Counted from the stretch's first letter, positions 26,585-35,523 are shown. The stretch is DNA of 64,000 nt from Anaerolineaceae bacterium (GCA_026708325.1 JAPOVC010000021.1:124001-188000); one strand, 5' to 3'. Notes: generated from the letters alone by a model not told the origin. Made by a program: numbers and translations.

Positions 26585-27730
26585 ATGGACTACCAGCCAC
26601 TGGACGAAGTGCGCAAGACGCTGCGGGTGGAGTGGTACCGCAGCCCGATCCCCGGCGCGAAACTGCGCGAACTTTCGCGCCGCAGCGACCGTCAGGCCTG
26701 GTTCCAGGCCGGCGGGCACCTGGCGCTTTTCGTCATCACTGCCGCGCTGGTCACCCACTTCTGGTCGCTGCAACTGTGGGGCGCCTTTCTGGTCGCGCTC
26801 TTCTGTCACGGCACGGTCACCAGCTTCTTCACCGGTGTGGCGCCGCACGAACTGGGCCACGGCACCGTCTTCCGCACGAAATGGCTCAACAAGGTCTTTC
26901 TCCACCTCTTCAGCCTCATCGGCTGGTGGGATATCTACGATTACGGCAGCAGCCACACCTATCACCATCGCTATACCCTGCACCCCGAGGGCGACCGCGA
27001 GAACCTCTTGCCGCTGGAACCCTCGCTGGCCTCCTTCTTCATGCTGCAGCTCTTCACAGTCAATCTGGTGACGCAGCCGCGACGCGTTTTCAGCAAGGGC
27101 GGTCTGATCTCGACCGTGCTGGTCACGCTCAAGGCCGCCTTCGGCGTCGTCGGACCGCCCGAGGTGCCAATCTTTGAATGGCTGCGCGCCCTGCACGTCG
27201 ACCAGCCGGAAGAGTTTCGCAAGTCGGTGCGCTGGTCGCGCATCCTGATCCTCTTCCACGGGGGTATTCTCGTCATCGCCATCGTGACCGGCCTGTGGGT
27301 GCTGCCGCTTATCTTTAGCGTCGCGCCCTTCATCGCCAACTGGCTGCACTACTTCGTCGGCATGACGCAGCATTGCGGCCTGATGGAAAACGTGCCCGAC
27401 TTCCGCAAGAGCGTGCGCTCGATGCGCCTCAACCCGCTTTTCTCCTTCCTCTACTGGCGCATGGAATGGCACACCGAGCACCACATGTACGCCGGCGTGC
27501 CCTGCTATAACCTCGGCCGGCTTTACGAGGCAATCGCCGACGACATGCCCGAGCCGCGCAGCCTCATCGGCGCCTGGCGCGAGATGCGCATGATCTGGCG
27601 CAAACAGAGGGGTGACCCCGACTACCAGTTCGACACGCCCCTGCCAGCGACGGCGCGCAGCGTCCGCAGGGACGCACCCGACGAACTGGAAAGCTCGATC
27701 GGCGACCTGGCGCCGGCGGGCCTGCGGTAG
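26585..27730 (+). CDS. Fatty acid desaturase-type di-iron membrane enzyme, copy 1
   Basis: A 381-residue membrane protein of the fatty-acid-desaturase superfamily, which inserts double bonds or hydroxyls with a di-iron centre. Three histidine boxes: HELGH at 88-92, HTYHH at 124-128, HTEHH at 296-300. Hydrophobic segments flank them (FVITAALVTHFWSLQLWGAFLVALF, ILILFHGGILVIAIVTGLWVLPLIF). The C-terminus is soluble and ends SSIGDLAPAGLR, shared by all four copies. It is the first of four same-strand paralogs. Substrate unknown; electron donor not encoded nearby. Confidence 0.9.
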   Translation: MDYQPLDEVRKTLRVEWYRSPIPGAKLRELSRRSDRQAWFQAGGHLALFVITAALVTHFWSLQLWGAFLVALFCHGTVTSFFTGVAPHELGHGTVFRTKWLNKVFLHLFSLIGWWDIYDYGSSHTYHHRYTLHPEGDRENLLPLEPSLASFFMLQLFTVNLVTQPRRVFSKGGLISTVLVTLKAAFGVVGPPEVPIFEWLRALHVDQPEEFRKSVRWSRILILFHGGILVIAIVTGLWVLPLIFSVAPFIANWLHYFVGMTQHCGLMENVPDFRKSVRSMRLNPLFSFLYWRMEWHTEHHMYAGVPCYNLGRLYEAIADDMPEPRSLIGAWREMRMIWRKQRGDPDYQFDTPLPATARSVRRDAPDELESSIGDLAPAGLR

Positions 27731-27747
27731 GGGCAGCGAGAGCGCAA

Positions 27748-28003
27748 GCTCGAAGCATCCCTCAGGGACGATTGATTTTTTCGCCCGTCCCTCCCCTATG
27801 TATGTCTGTAGGGGCGACTTGTCAATTCGCCCGCCCTGTCAGCAGGACGTACTCGGGCGACGTGATACGTCGCCCCTACAGCACAGGTCGGTTGCGGGAA
27901 AGGACTTGGGGTGAGGACTCTCTGGCTCGACGTTTGGCCCTCACCCCCCGGCCCCCTTTTTCCCGCTCAGTCGCGGGAAAAGGGATTTAGGGTGAGGGCC
28001 GCC
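27748..28003. repeat. Repeats between desaturase copies 1 and 2
   Basis: Contains a GAAGCATCCC unit (27752), a paired palindrome unit at 27807-27880 with perfect 12-base inverted ends TGTAGGGGCGAC/GTCGCCCCTACA, and a GGCCCTCACCC-to-GGGTGAGGGCC element at about 27938-28002 enclosing TTTTCCCGC-TCAGTC-GCGGGAAAA. No gene. Confidence 0.8.
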
Positions 28004-28020
28004 ATGCAGACCCCCACCCT

Positions 28021-28060
28021 CCTGGCTATACTCCGGCGCAGGTGGCACCTGTGTCGGGAG
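28021..28060 (+). promoter_or_regulatory. Desaturase promoter/leader block, copy 2
   Basis: Same block as at 26536; TATACT at 28027-28032, ending 36 bases before the ATG at 28069. Confidence 0.6.
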
Positions 28061-28068
28061 TGTGAGCG

Positions 28069-29244
28069 ATGAGTTACCCGCCGCTGGCTGACGTGCGCAA
28101 GACCTTTCGCGTCGACTGGTACCGCAGCCCGATCCCCGGCGCGAAACTGCGCGAGCTCTCGCGCCGCAGCGACCGGCAGGCCTGGTTTCAGGCCGGCGGT
28201 CACCTGGCCCTCTTCTGCCTGACCGCCGCGCTGGTCTTTCACTTCTGGTCGCTGCAGCTCTGGGGCGCCTTTCTGCTGGCGCTCTTCTGCCATGGCACGG
28301 TCACCAGTTTCTTCAGCGGCATCGCCTCGCATGAACTGGGCCACGGCACCGTCTTCCGCACCAAATGGCTCAACAAGGTCTTCCTGTATATCTTCAGCCT
28401 GATCGGCTGGTTCGACACCTACGACTACAACATGAGCCATACCTACCACCATCGCTACACCCTGCATCCCGAGGGCGACCGCGAGGTGCTGCTGCCGATA
28501 GAACCCACGCTGGCCTCCTTCTTCATGCTGCAACTTTTCACGATTAGCCTTGCGACGAAGCCGCGGCGCGTCTTCGACAAGGGCGGCCTGATCTCGACCG
28601 TGGTGGTCACGCTGCGAGCCGCCTTCGGCGGCGTCGGCCCGGACTTCGGCGTCGTCGTCGGCCGGGACAGGTTGCCGGCATTCGAATGGCGGCGCGCCCT
28701 GCACGCCGACCAGCCGGAGGAGTTCCGCAAGTCGGTCCGCTGGTCGCGCATTCTGCTACTCTTCCATGGCAGCATTTTGCTGATTGCCATCGCCACCGGC
28801 CTGTGGGTGCTGCCGCTGATCTTCAGCACCGCGGTCTTCACCGCCAACGCGCTGCGCTACTTCATCGCCCTGCCGCAGCATTGCGGCCTGCGCGACAACG
28901 TCAACGACTTCCGCAAGAGCGTGCGCTCGATGCGCGTCAACCCGCTCTTCTCCTTCCTCTACTGGCGCATGGAATGGCACCTCGAGCACCACATGTACGC
29001 CGGTGTGCCCTGCTACAACCTCCCCAAACTCTACGAGGCGGTTGCCGACGACATGCCCGAGCCGCGTACGCTTATCGGCGCCTGGAAGGAAATGCGCATG
29101 ATCTGGTGCAGGCAGAAGGGTGACCCCGACTTCCAGTTCGACACGCCCCTGCCGCCGACGGCCAGGGTCGCCCGCAGCGACGCGCCGGAAGAAATCGAAC
29201 TGGAGAGCTCCATCGGCGACCTGGCGCCGGCGGGCCTGCGGTAG
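28069..29244 (+). CDS. Fatty acid desaturase-type di-iron membrane enzyme, copy 2
   Basis: A 391-residue paralog of the gene at 26585. Histidine boxes HELGH, HTYHH and HLEHH are all present, as are the two paired membrane segments. It has about 7 extra residues (GPDFGVVVGRDRLPAFEW) before the second membrane pair compared with its sisters. Bases 28846-29066 are identical to 30344-30564 of copy 3, a sign of recent gene conversion or duplication. It probably has its own promoter in the conserved leader. Confidence 0.9.
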   Translation: MSYPPLADVRKTFRVDWYRSPIPGAKLRELSRRSDRQAWFQAGGHLALFCLTAALVFHFWSLQLWGAFLLALFCHGTVTSFFSGIASHELGHGTVFRTKWLNKVFLYIFSLIGWFDTYDYNMSHTYHHRYTLHPEGDREVLLPIEPTLASFFMLQLFTISLATKPRRVFDKGGLISTVVVTLRAAFGGVGPDFGVVVGRDRLPAFEWRRALHADQPEEFRKSVRWSRILLLFHGSILLIAIATGLWVLPLIFSTAVFTANALRYFIALPQHCGLRDNVNDFRKSVRSMRVNPLFSFLYWRMEWHLEHHMYAGVPCYNLPKLYEAVADDMPEPRTLIGAWKEMRMIWCRQKGDPDFQFDTPLPPTARVARSDAPEEIELESSIGDLAPAGLR

Positions 29245-29248
29245 GGGC

Positions 29249-29523
29249 GCCCTCACCCCCCGGCCCCCTCTCCCTCAGGGAGAGGGGGAGCAATGGCTCG
29301 TTGCGACTTCCTGGAAAGCATTTTTATTCCTTCCGGGGCAGGCTCCCCTCTCGTGAACCAGTGATGCGAAGATTGCTAATTCCAGACTGTTTGCCCCTTT
29401 GCCTGACTATGGAATCCGGAGAAACCAGGCGTTCGAAAAACTCTCGTCCCGACTCAGGTTCGTCCCTAGCCCTGCAAGTCTCCCCCTCTCCCTGAGGGAG
29501 AGGGGGTCGGGGGGTGAGGGCCG
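29249..29523. repeat. GCCCTCACCC-ended element between copies 2 and 3
   Basis: A 275-base element with GCCCTCACCCCCCGGCCCC at the left and its inverted partner GGGGTGAGGGCC at the right. CTCTCCCTCAGGGAGAG-type palindromes lie inside each end. The A+T-richer centre (29293-29480) contains no convincing gene. Confidence 0.75.
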
Positions 29524-29542
29524 CCAGGCAGCGCCTCACCTC

Positions 29543-29582
29543 CCTGGCTATACTCCGGCGCAGGTGGCACCTGTGTCAGGAG
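29543..29582 (+). promoter_or_regulatory. Desaturase promoter/leader block, copy 3
   Basis: Same block; TATACT at 29549-29554, ending 36 bases before the ATG at 29591. Confidence 0.6.
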
Positions 29583-29590
29583 TGTGAGAG

Positions 29591-30742
29591 ATGAGTTACC
29601 CACCGCTGGCTGACGTGCGCAAGACCTTCCGCGTCGACTGGTACCGCAGCCCGATCCCCGGCGCGAAACTGCGCGAGCTCTCGCGCCGCAGCGACCGCCA
29701 GGCCTGGATCCAGGCCGGCGGCCACATGGCGCTCTTCATTCTCACCGGCGCGCTGGTCTTTCACTTCTGGACGCTGCAACTCTGGGGCGCTTTTCTCGCC
29801 GCGCTCTTCTGCCACGGTACGGTCACCAGCTTCATGCGGGGCGTGGCCGCGCACGAACTGGGCCACGGCACGGTCTTTCGCACCAAATGGCTCAACAGGG
29901 TCTTCCTCTATCTCTTCAGCCTGATGGGCTGGTGGGACCACCACGACTACAGCAGCAGCCACACCTATCACCATCGCTACACCCTGCACCCCGAGGGCGA
30001 CCGCGAGGTGCTGCTGCCGATCGAACCCACGCTGGCCTCGACCTTTGTGCTGCAACTCTTCACGATCAACCTGTTGACCAAGCCGCGGCGCATCCTGGAC
30101 AAGGGCGGCCTGATCTCAACCGTGGTGGTCACGCTGCAGGCCGCCTTTGGCGTCGTCGGCCCGGACAGGGTGCCGGTATTCGAATGGCGGCGCGCCCTGC
30201 ACGTCGACCAGCCCGAGGAGTTCCGCAAGTCGGTGCGCTGGTCGCGCATCCTGCTGCTCTTCCACGGCTCGATTCTGGTCATCGCCATCGCCAGCGGCCT
30301 GTGGGTGCTGCCCCTGATCTTCAGCACCGCGTCCTTCACCGCAAACGCGCTGCGCTACTTCATCGCCCTGCCGCAGCATTGCGGCCTGCGCGACAACGTC
30401 AACGACTTCCGCAAGAGCGTGCGCTCGATGCGCGTCAACCCGCTCTTCTCCTTCCTCTACTGGCGCATGGAATGGCACCTCGAGCACCACATGTACGCCG
30501 GTGTGCCCTGCTACAACCTCCCCAAACTCTACGAGGCGGTTGCCGACGACATGCCCGAGCCGCGCACGCTCATCGGCGCCTGGAAAGAAATGCGTATGAC
30601 CTGGCGCAAACAGAAGGAAGACCCCGGCTACCAGTTCGACACGCCCCTGCCGCCGACGGCGCGGCGCGTCCGCAGCGAAGAGCCGGAAGAAATCGAACTG
30701 GAGAGCTCCATCGGCGACCTGGCGCCTGCCGGCCTGCAGTAG
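29591..30742 (+). CDS. Fatty acid desaturase-type di-iron membrane enzyme, copy 3
   Basis: A 383-residue paralog. HELGH, HTYHH (in DHHDYSSSHTYHHRY) and HLEHH are intact. The N-terminus MSYPPLADVRKTFRVDWYRSPIPGAKLRELSRRSDRQ is nearly the same as copy 2. The stretch 30344-30564 is base-for-base identical with copy 2, whereas the segments just before and after differ. It runs in line with the other copies. Confidence 0.9.
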   Translation: MSYPPLADVRKTFRVDWYRSPIPGAKLRELSRRSDRQAWIQAGGHMALFILTGALVFHFWTLQLWGAFLAALFCHGTVTSFMRGVAAHELGHGTVFRTKWLNRVFLYLFSLMGWWDHHDYSSSHTYHHRYTLHPEGDREVLLPIEPTLASTFVLQLFTINLLTKPRRILDKGGLISTVVVTLQAAFGVVGPDRVPVFEWRRALHVDQPEEFRKSVRWSRILLLFHGSILVIAIASGLWVLPLIFSTASFTANALRYFIALPQHCGLRDNVNDFRKSVRSMRVNPLFSFLYWRMEWHLEHHMYAGVPCYNLPKLYEAVADDMPEPRTLIGAWKEMRMTWRKQKEDPGYQFDTPLPPTARRVRSEEPEEIELESSIGDLAPAGLQ

Positions 30743-30802
30743 GGGCGCCCTCACCCCCGGGCGTCTTTGCCCCGAGAGATGAGGACGAAAACTATTGAAG
30801 CA

Positions 30803-30933
30803 TGCCCTCACCCCCCGCCCCCCTCTCCCTCAGGGAGAGGGGGAGAGCTGTATACACAAACAAGCATTAAAGTCCCTCTCCCTGAGGGAAGGGCTCCCGC
30901 GATTGAGCGGGAAAGGATTTAGGGTGAGGGCCG
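30803..30933. repeat. GCCCTCACCC-ended element between copies 3 and 4
   Basis: About 130 bases with inverted ends, CTCTCCCTCAGGGAGAG-type palindrome at left and GGGCTCCCGCGATTGAGCGGGA hairpin near the right end. A partial left end (GCCCTCACCCCC) also occurs at 30747. Confidence 0.7.
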
Positions 30934-30952
30934 CCAGGCGGACCGTCCCCTC

Positions 30953-30992
30953 CCTGGCTATACTCCGGCGCAGGTGGCATTTGTGTCAGGAG
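30953..30992 (+). promoter_or_regulatory. Desaturase promoter/leader block, copy 4
   Basis: Same block; TATACT at 30959-30964, ending 36 bases before the ATG at 31001. The invariant distance in all four copies also argues for ATG 31001 as the true start of copy 4. Confidence 0.6.
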
Positions 30993-31000
30993 TTTGCGAG

Positions 31001-32152
31001 ATGAGTTACCCACCGCTGGCCGACGTGCGCAAGACACTGCGCGTGGAGTGGTACCGCAGCCCCATCCCCGGAAAGAGACTGCGCGAGCTGTCCCGCCGCA
31101 GCGACCTGCAGGGCTGGTTCCAGGCCGGCGGGCACCTGGCCCTCTTCTGCCTCACCGGCGCGCTGGTCTTTCACTTCTGGTCGCTGCAACTTTGGGGCGC
31201 CTTTCTGCTGGCGCTTTTCTGCCACGGCACGGTCACCAGCTTTTTCAGCGGCATCGCTCCGCATGAACTTGGCCACGGCACCGTCTTCCGCACCAAATGG
31301 CTCAACAAGGTCTTCCTGCACATCTTCAGCCTGATCGGCTGGTTCGATACCTACGACTACAACATGAGCCACACCTACCACCACCGCTACACCCTGCACC
31401 CCGAGGGCGACCGCGAGGTGCTGCTGCCGATAGAGCCCACGCTGGCCTCGACCTTTGTGCTGCAACTCTTCACGATAAACCTGCTGACGCGGCGCGGGCG
31501 CACCTTCAGCAAGGGCGGGCTGCTGGACAACATCGTCACGTCCCTGCGCACCGCTCTCGGTCTCAACGACCCGGGCAGGGCGCCCGGTACGGACTGGGTG
31601 CGCGCCCTGCACCAGGACCAGCCGGAGGAATACCGCAGGACCGTGCTCTGGTCGCGCATCCTGATTCTCTTCCACGGTTCAATTCTGGTCATCGCCATCC
31701 TGACCGGCCTGTGGGTGCTGCCGCTGATCTTCAGCACCGCAGTCTTCACCGCCAACTGGCTGGGCTACTTTCTCGGCCTGCCGCAGCACTGCGGCCTGCA
31801 GGACAACGTCAACGACTTCCGCAAGAGTGTGCGCTCGATGCGCCTCAACCCCTTCTTCTCCTTCCTCTACTGGCGCATGGAATGGCACATCGAACACCAC
31901 ATGTACGCCGGCGTGCCCTGCTACAACCTCGGCCGGCTCTACGAGGAAATCGCCGACGACATGCCCGAGCCGCGCACCCTTGTCGGCGCCTGGCGCGAGA
32001 TGCGCGCCGTCTGGCGCAAACAGAAGGAAGACCCCGATTACCAGTTCGACACGCCCCTGCCAGCGACGGCGAAGCTCGCCCGCAGGGATGCCGTGGAAGA
32101 TCTCGAACTGGAAAGCTCGATCGGCGAACTGGCGCCGGAAGGGCTGAGGTAG
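31001..32152 (+). CDS. Fatty acid desaturase-type di-iron membrane enzyme, copy 4
   Basis: A 383-residue paralog. ATG 31001 (MSYPPLADVRKTLRVEWYRSP) aligns with the other three; an in-frame ATG at 30974 would lie inside the conserved leader and is rejected. HELGH, HTYHH and HIEHH boxes are intact. The central stretch (RRGRTFSKGGLLDNIVTSLRTALGLNDPGRAPGTDWVRALHQDQPEEYRRTV) is the most diverged of the set, so it may prefer another substrate or chain position. Confidence 0.9.
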   Translation: MSYPPLADVRKTLRVEWYRSPIPGKRLRELSRRSDLQGWFQAGGHLALFCLTGALVFHFWSLQLWGAFLLALFCHGTVTSFFSGIAPHELGHGTVFRTKWLNKVFLHIFSLIGWFDTYDYNMSHTYHHRYTLHPEGDREVLLPIEPTLASTFVLQLFTINLLTRRGRTFSKGGLLDNIVTSLRTALGLNDPGRAPGTDWVRALHQDQPEEYRRTVLWSRILILFHGSILVIAILTGLWVLPLIFSTAVFTANWLGYFLGLPQHCGLQDNVNDFRKSVRSMRLNPFFSFLYWRMEWHIEHHMYAGVPCYNLGRLYEEIADDMPEPRTLVGAWREMRAVWRKQKEDPDYQFDTPLPATAKLARRDAVEDLELESSIGELAPEGLR

Positions 32153-32166
32153 GGGTAAATTGCCAG

Positions 32167-32236
32167 GGGCGATTGATCAGATCGCCCGCATCCACATAAC
32201 CCTACGCCATTGTACGGGCGACTTATCAAGTCGCCC
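32167..32236. repeat. Paired GGGCGA palindromes after the desaturase array
   Basis: Palindromes at 32167-32187 (TTGATCAGA-type centre) and 32216-32236 (CTTATCAAG-type centre), 28 bases apart, in the gap before the carbamoyltransferase gene. Confidence 0.8.
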
Positions 32237-32304
32237 GTGTCACCCCGACGCCCACATGGTGGCAGGCGACACGGAATGGCGCCCCCTTCGCATCCCTTAT
32301 CCTG

Positions 32305-32310
32305 TACAAT
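32305..32310 (+). promoter_or_regulatory. Putative -10 box (TACAAT) for the carbamoyltransferase
   Basis: TGTACAAT 72 bases before the GTG start; no strong -35 partner. A low-confidence call from motif only. Confidence 0.3.
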
Positions 32311-32381
32311 GGCAGCGGCCCGGCCAGTCCTGAACTGGTTCGTGCCGCGCAGCGTCCGCCGACAGGAGCGAACCAGGCCCC

Positions 32382-34124
32382 GTGAGCGTCATCCTCGGCA
32401 TCAACAGCGAACACGCCGGCGCCTCGGCCGCCCTGGTCATCGACGGCCAGCCGGTCGCGGCCATCGCCGAGGAGCGCCTCAATCGCGTCAAGTATTACGC
32501 CGGTTTCCCGCGCCAGGCCATTCGCCAGGTGCTGGACATGGCCGGCATCGGCCCGCAGGAGGTCGACTGCGTCGCCATTCCGCGCGATCCCGCGGCCAAC
32601 CTGACGCGCAAGGCCGCCTTCCTCTTCGGCAACCCGACGCGCCTGCCCGCCCTGCTGCAGGCCGGCGCCGGTCAGGTGAAACAACTGGACGTGAAATCGC
32701 AACTGGCCGCGGAATTCGGCATCGAAGCTGCCGCCCTGACCTTCCGCCAGCTGCGCGTCGAACACCACCTGGCCCATATCGCCAGCGCCTACTTCAGCTC
32801 GCCCTATGACGATGCCGCCGGATTCAGCGTGGACGGCTCCGGCGATTTCGTCACCTGCATGCTGGCCCGTTGCCAGGGCAATGACATTGTGGTGCTGCAG
32901 CGCATCCACGTGCCGCATTCGCTGGGTTCGCTCTACACCATGATCTGCCAGTTCATTGGCTACGGGCGCTATGGCGACGAGGGCAAGGTGATGGGTCTGG
33001 CGCCCTATGGCGAGGACGTCTACCACGAGCATTTCGACGACATGCTGCGCCTGACCGACGAGGGCCTTCACCTCAACAGTCGCTGGTTCCTGCCCTTCGG
33101 CGCCGAGCAGTCCATCAGCATCAACGCGCGCGGCGAAATGGAAATCGGGCGGCACTGGTCCGACCACATGGTCGCGACTTTCGGCGCGCCACGGGCGCCG
33201 GGCAGCCAGATCACGCAGCGCGACATGGACCTCGCCCGCGGCCTGCAGGTCGCCTTTGAACGCGCCTGGCTGCATTTGCTGCAGCGTCTGCACGCCCTCG
33301 CCCCTTCCGACCAGGTGGTGATGGCCGGCGGTTGCGCGCTCAACAGCGTCGCCAATGGCCTCGTCACAGCGCAGACGCCTTTCCACAAGACCTGGATCCA
33401 CCCCGCCGCCGGCGACGAGGGCCTGTCGCTGGGCGCGGCGCTCCATGCCAGCCGGCAAACCCCCGGCACCGGCGAGCGCTACGTGATGGGCAGCGCCGGA
33501 CTCGGCCCGGAGTACACGCAGCAGGAGATTCGCAGCGCCCTGGCGCGTCGGGGCGTGGAGGCGCAGGAGCTGGCGGAGCCGCAACTGCTGGAACGCACGG
33601 CGGCGGCGATTGAGGCCGGGGCGGTCGTCGGCTGGTTCCAGGGCCGCATGGAATGGGGGCCGCGCGCCCTTGGCAACCGCTCCATCCTCGCCCACCCCGG
33701 CCTGCCGCACATGAAGCAGACCCTCAACGACCGCATCAAGCGCCGCGAGTGGTTCCGCCCCTTCGCGCCGGCCGTGCTGGCGGAGGCGCAGACCCGGGTC
33801 TTTGAGCAGGGCGAGCCCTCGCCCCACATGCTGCACGTCTATCGCATCCGCGATGACTGGCGCGAGCGTCTCTGCGCCGTAGCTCACGTCGACCAGACCG
33901 GTCGTCTGCAGACCGTGCTGCGCGAGCACAACCCGCGCTATTACGACCTGTTGAAGGCCTTCGAAGGGCGCACGGGCCTGCCCGTCGTGGTCAACACCAG
34001 CTTCAACGAGAACGAGCCCGTCGTTTGCACGCCGGAAGAAGCCATCGACTGCTTCCTGCGCACCCGCATGGACCTGCTCGTCATCGGCGACAGTTTCTGC
34101 GAAAAGCCGGACTCTCGCGCCTGA
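32382..34124 (+). CDS. Carbamoyltransferase (NodU/CmcH family)
   Basis: A 580-residue enzyme that transfers a carbamoyl group from carbamoyl phosphate via ATP to a hydroxyl, as in nodulation factors and antibiotics. Seen: the ASKHA-like opening VILGINSEHAGASAALVIDG, metal/nucleotide motif HHLAHIASAYFSSPYDDAAGFSVDGSGD (about 127-155), MAGGCALNSVANG, and the C-terminal domain RMEWGPRALGNRSILAHP and NTSFNENEPVVCTPEEAI. GTG start with AGGAGCG upstream. No polyketide or glycosyltransferase genes are near, so the acceptor is unknown. Confidence 0.92.
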   Translation: MSVILGINSEHAGASAALVIDGQPVAAIAEERLNRVKYYAGFPRQAIRQVLDMAGIGPQEVDCVAIPRDPAANLTRKAAFLFGNPTRLPALLQAGAGQVKQLDVKSQLAAEFGIEAAALTFRQLRVEHHLAHIASAYFSSPYDDAAGFSVDGSGDFVTCMLARCQGNDIVVLQRIHVPHSLGSLYTMICQFIGYGRYGDEGKVMGLAPYGEDVYHEHFDDMLRLTDEGLHLNSRWFLPFGAEQSISINARGEMEIGRHWSDHMVATFGAPRAPGSQITQRDMDLARGLQVAFERAWLHLLQRLHALAPSDQVVMAGGCALNSVANGLVTAQTPFHKTWIHPAAGDEGLSLGAALHASRQTPGTGERYVMGSAGLGPEYTQQEIRSALARRGVEAQELAEPQLLERTAAAIEAGAVVGWFQGRMEWGPRALGNRSILAHPGLPHMKQTLNDRIKRREWFRPFAPAVLAEAQTRVFEQGEPSPHMLHVYRIRDDWRERLCAVAHVDQTGRLQTVLREHNPRYYDLLKAFEGRTGLPVVVNTSFNENEPVVCTPEEAIDCFLRTRMDLLVIGDSFCEKPDSRA

Positions 34125-34144
34125 ATTTCAGTTATCCTGACGAA

Positions 34145-34176
34145 AAGGGCCGGTCCCCGCGCGGAGACCGGCCCTT
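34145..34176. terminator. Bidirectional rho-independent terminator
   Basis: An 11-base stem AAGGGCCGGTC/GACCGGCCCTT with a 10-base loop lies between two convergent genes. T-runs follow on both sides (TTCCGTTT on plus, CTTTTC on minus), so it can end both transcripts. Confidence 0.8.
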
Positions 34177-34197
34177 CCGTTTAAGGCGTCTTGCTGT

Positions 34198-35523
34198 CTA
34201 CCACTGCACGTACCTGACGGTGTTGTGCGTGTCGATGGTGATGATATAGGGCTTGTCGACGTCCGGCCCCTTGTCGGCGTAATAGGTGCTGAGGGTCATG
34301 ACGCCCTCGCCATCGTAAGTGAGCGTGTAGGACTTGTTGGCGGCGCTGTTCGTGCCGCTGGCCAGGGTACTGGCCGCCGCCTGGGACTCGTGTAAGGCGC
34401 TGCTGCTGCTCACCGTCGCCAGATCCGTGGTGCTGCTGTCCTGGAAGACGCCGTAGAGCGTGTATTGGGTGTAATCGCTGTTGGCGCAGACCTTGATCGG
34501 CGCGGCGTTGTCGGTGTTCAGGCAGTTGCCGAAGGATCCCGAGCCGCCGGCACCACCGGAGCCGGCGCCATTGCCGTTGCCGTTGTTGTTGTTGCCGCCA
34601 TTGTTGCCACTCGTTGCCGACGACCACAGCGACGCGCAATCCGGATTGGCGTCATTCGGGTCCTCACAGAAATAGTAGACCACGGGGTGGCTGTCCACAT
34701 AGCGCGAGGAATCCTCCTGCGCCAGGCTGCGCAGGATGATCCGCAGGATGTCTCCCACGTCGTATTGCACCAGATTTGAACCAAACTGGATGGTCTCCAC
34801 GGTTTCTTCGGCCTGGGCCTGGGCCCCTTCCCCGCCAAGATTTTCCTGGCCGCTGGCCGAATTGCCATCCGAGTTGTCAGCCGACCAGCCAAAGCCCTGG
34901 GCGTTGGTGATGACGTTGCCAACCAGAGGAACGCTGACCTGGAAGGTGCCGCTGTCGTCGCTGGTCTGGGACTCCGCTGACAGGGCCTGGGCGTTGGGGT
35001 CCGGCGTGGCGGTTGGCTCGGGCGTCACCAGGCTGATGGTCGCGTTCAGTGGCGGTGGCAGGGATCGAATGATGGTCTCGGGATCATCGCAGGATTCGTG
35101 CACCGGATAGCAGAAGATGAGGCGCGCGCTGTTCGTGTAGGTGGCGTCATCGAGGGCGGCTATCTGCACCAGCGAGAAGGAAATGATGTGGCCGTCCTCG
35201 TATTCGAGGTCTTCGGCCTCTACCGTTATGGTGCCGGCATCGGAGGGGGTCAGGCTGCCTTCGGCTTCGCCCCGGGTACTCGCGTTCACCGCCAGCCAGT
35301 CGACCGATTCAGCGTTGGCGAACTGGGTGGTGTTGGGCGAAACAATGGTGAAGTTGCCGGTCTCGTCACCATTGTCATCGATGTTCGAGTTCAGGGTGAT
35401 GACCGGCGACAGGGGCGTCGGTAGCGGAGTTTTATCCGTACCCTGCGCCAGCAGGTGGCTGGCCAGCAGCAGGGCCGGCAACAAATACAGGACCAGGACG
35501 TGGCGACCAGTCAGGGATTTCAC
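34198..35523 (-). CDS. Secreted protein of unknown family, paralog A
   Basis: A protein of 441 residues from GTG 35523 (VKSLTGRHVLVLYLLPALLLASHLLAQG, a signal peptide); GGAAGGAGAG lies 7 bases upstream. The region around 55-190 is beta-rich (DAGTITVEAEDLEYEDGHIISFSLVQIA, LIFCYPVHESCDDP); a Q/E/A-rich linker follows, then SSRYVDSHPVVYYFCEDPN, a Gly/Asn low-complexity stretch and a conserved tail ANSDYTQYTLYGVFQDSS...STYYADKGPDVDKPYIITI ending VRYVQW. Six or more cysteines are kept in both paralogs. I do not recognise the family. Its sister is directly upstream. Confidence 0.8.
   Translation of the reverse strand: MKSLTGRHVLVLYLLPALLLASHLLAQGTDKTPLPTPLSPVITLNSNIDDNGDETGNFTIVSPNTTQFANAESVDWLAVNASTRGEAEGSLTPSDAGTITVEAEDLEYEDGHIISFSLVQIAALDDATYTNSARLIFCYPVHESCDDPETIIRSLPPPLNATISLVTPEPTATPDPNAQALSAESQTSDDSGTFQVSVPLVGNVITNAQGFGWSADNSDGNSASGQENLGGEGAQAQAEETVETIQFGSNLVQYDVGDILRIILRSLAQEDSSRYVDSHPVVYYFCEDPNDANPDCASLWSSATSGNNGGNNNNGNGNGAGSGGAGGSGSFGNCLNTDNAAPIKVCANSDYTQYTLYGVFQDSSTTDLATVSSSSALHESQAAASTLASGTNSAANKSYTLTYDGEGVMTLSTYYADKGPDVDKPYIITIDTHNTVRYVQW

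Noticed and set aside
34145-34176. Regulatory RNA or riboswitch before the carbamoyltransferase's neighbour
   Set aside because: A simple perfect stem with T-runs between convergent stops is fully explained as a bidirectional terminator.
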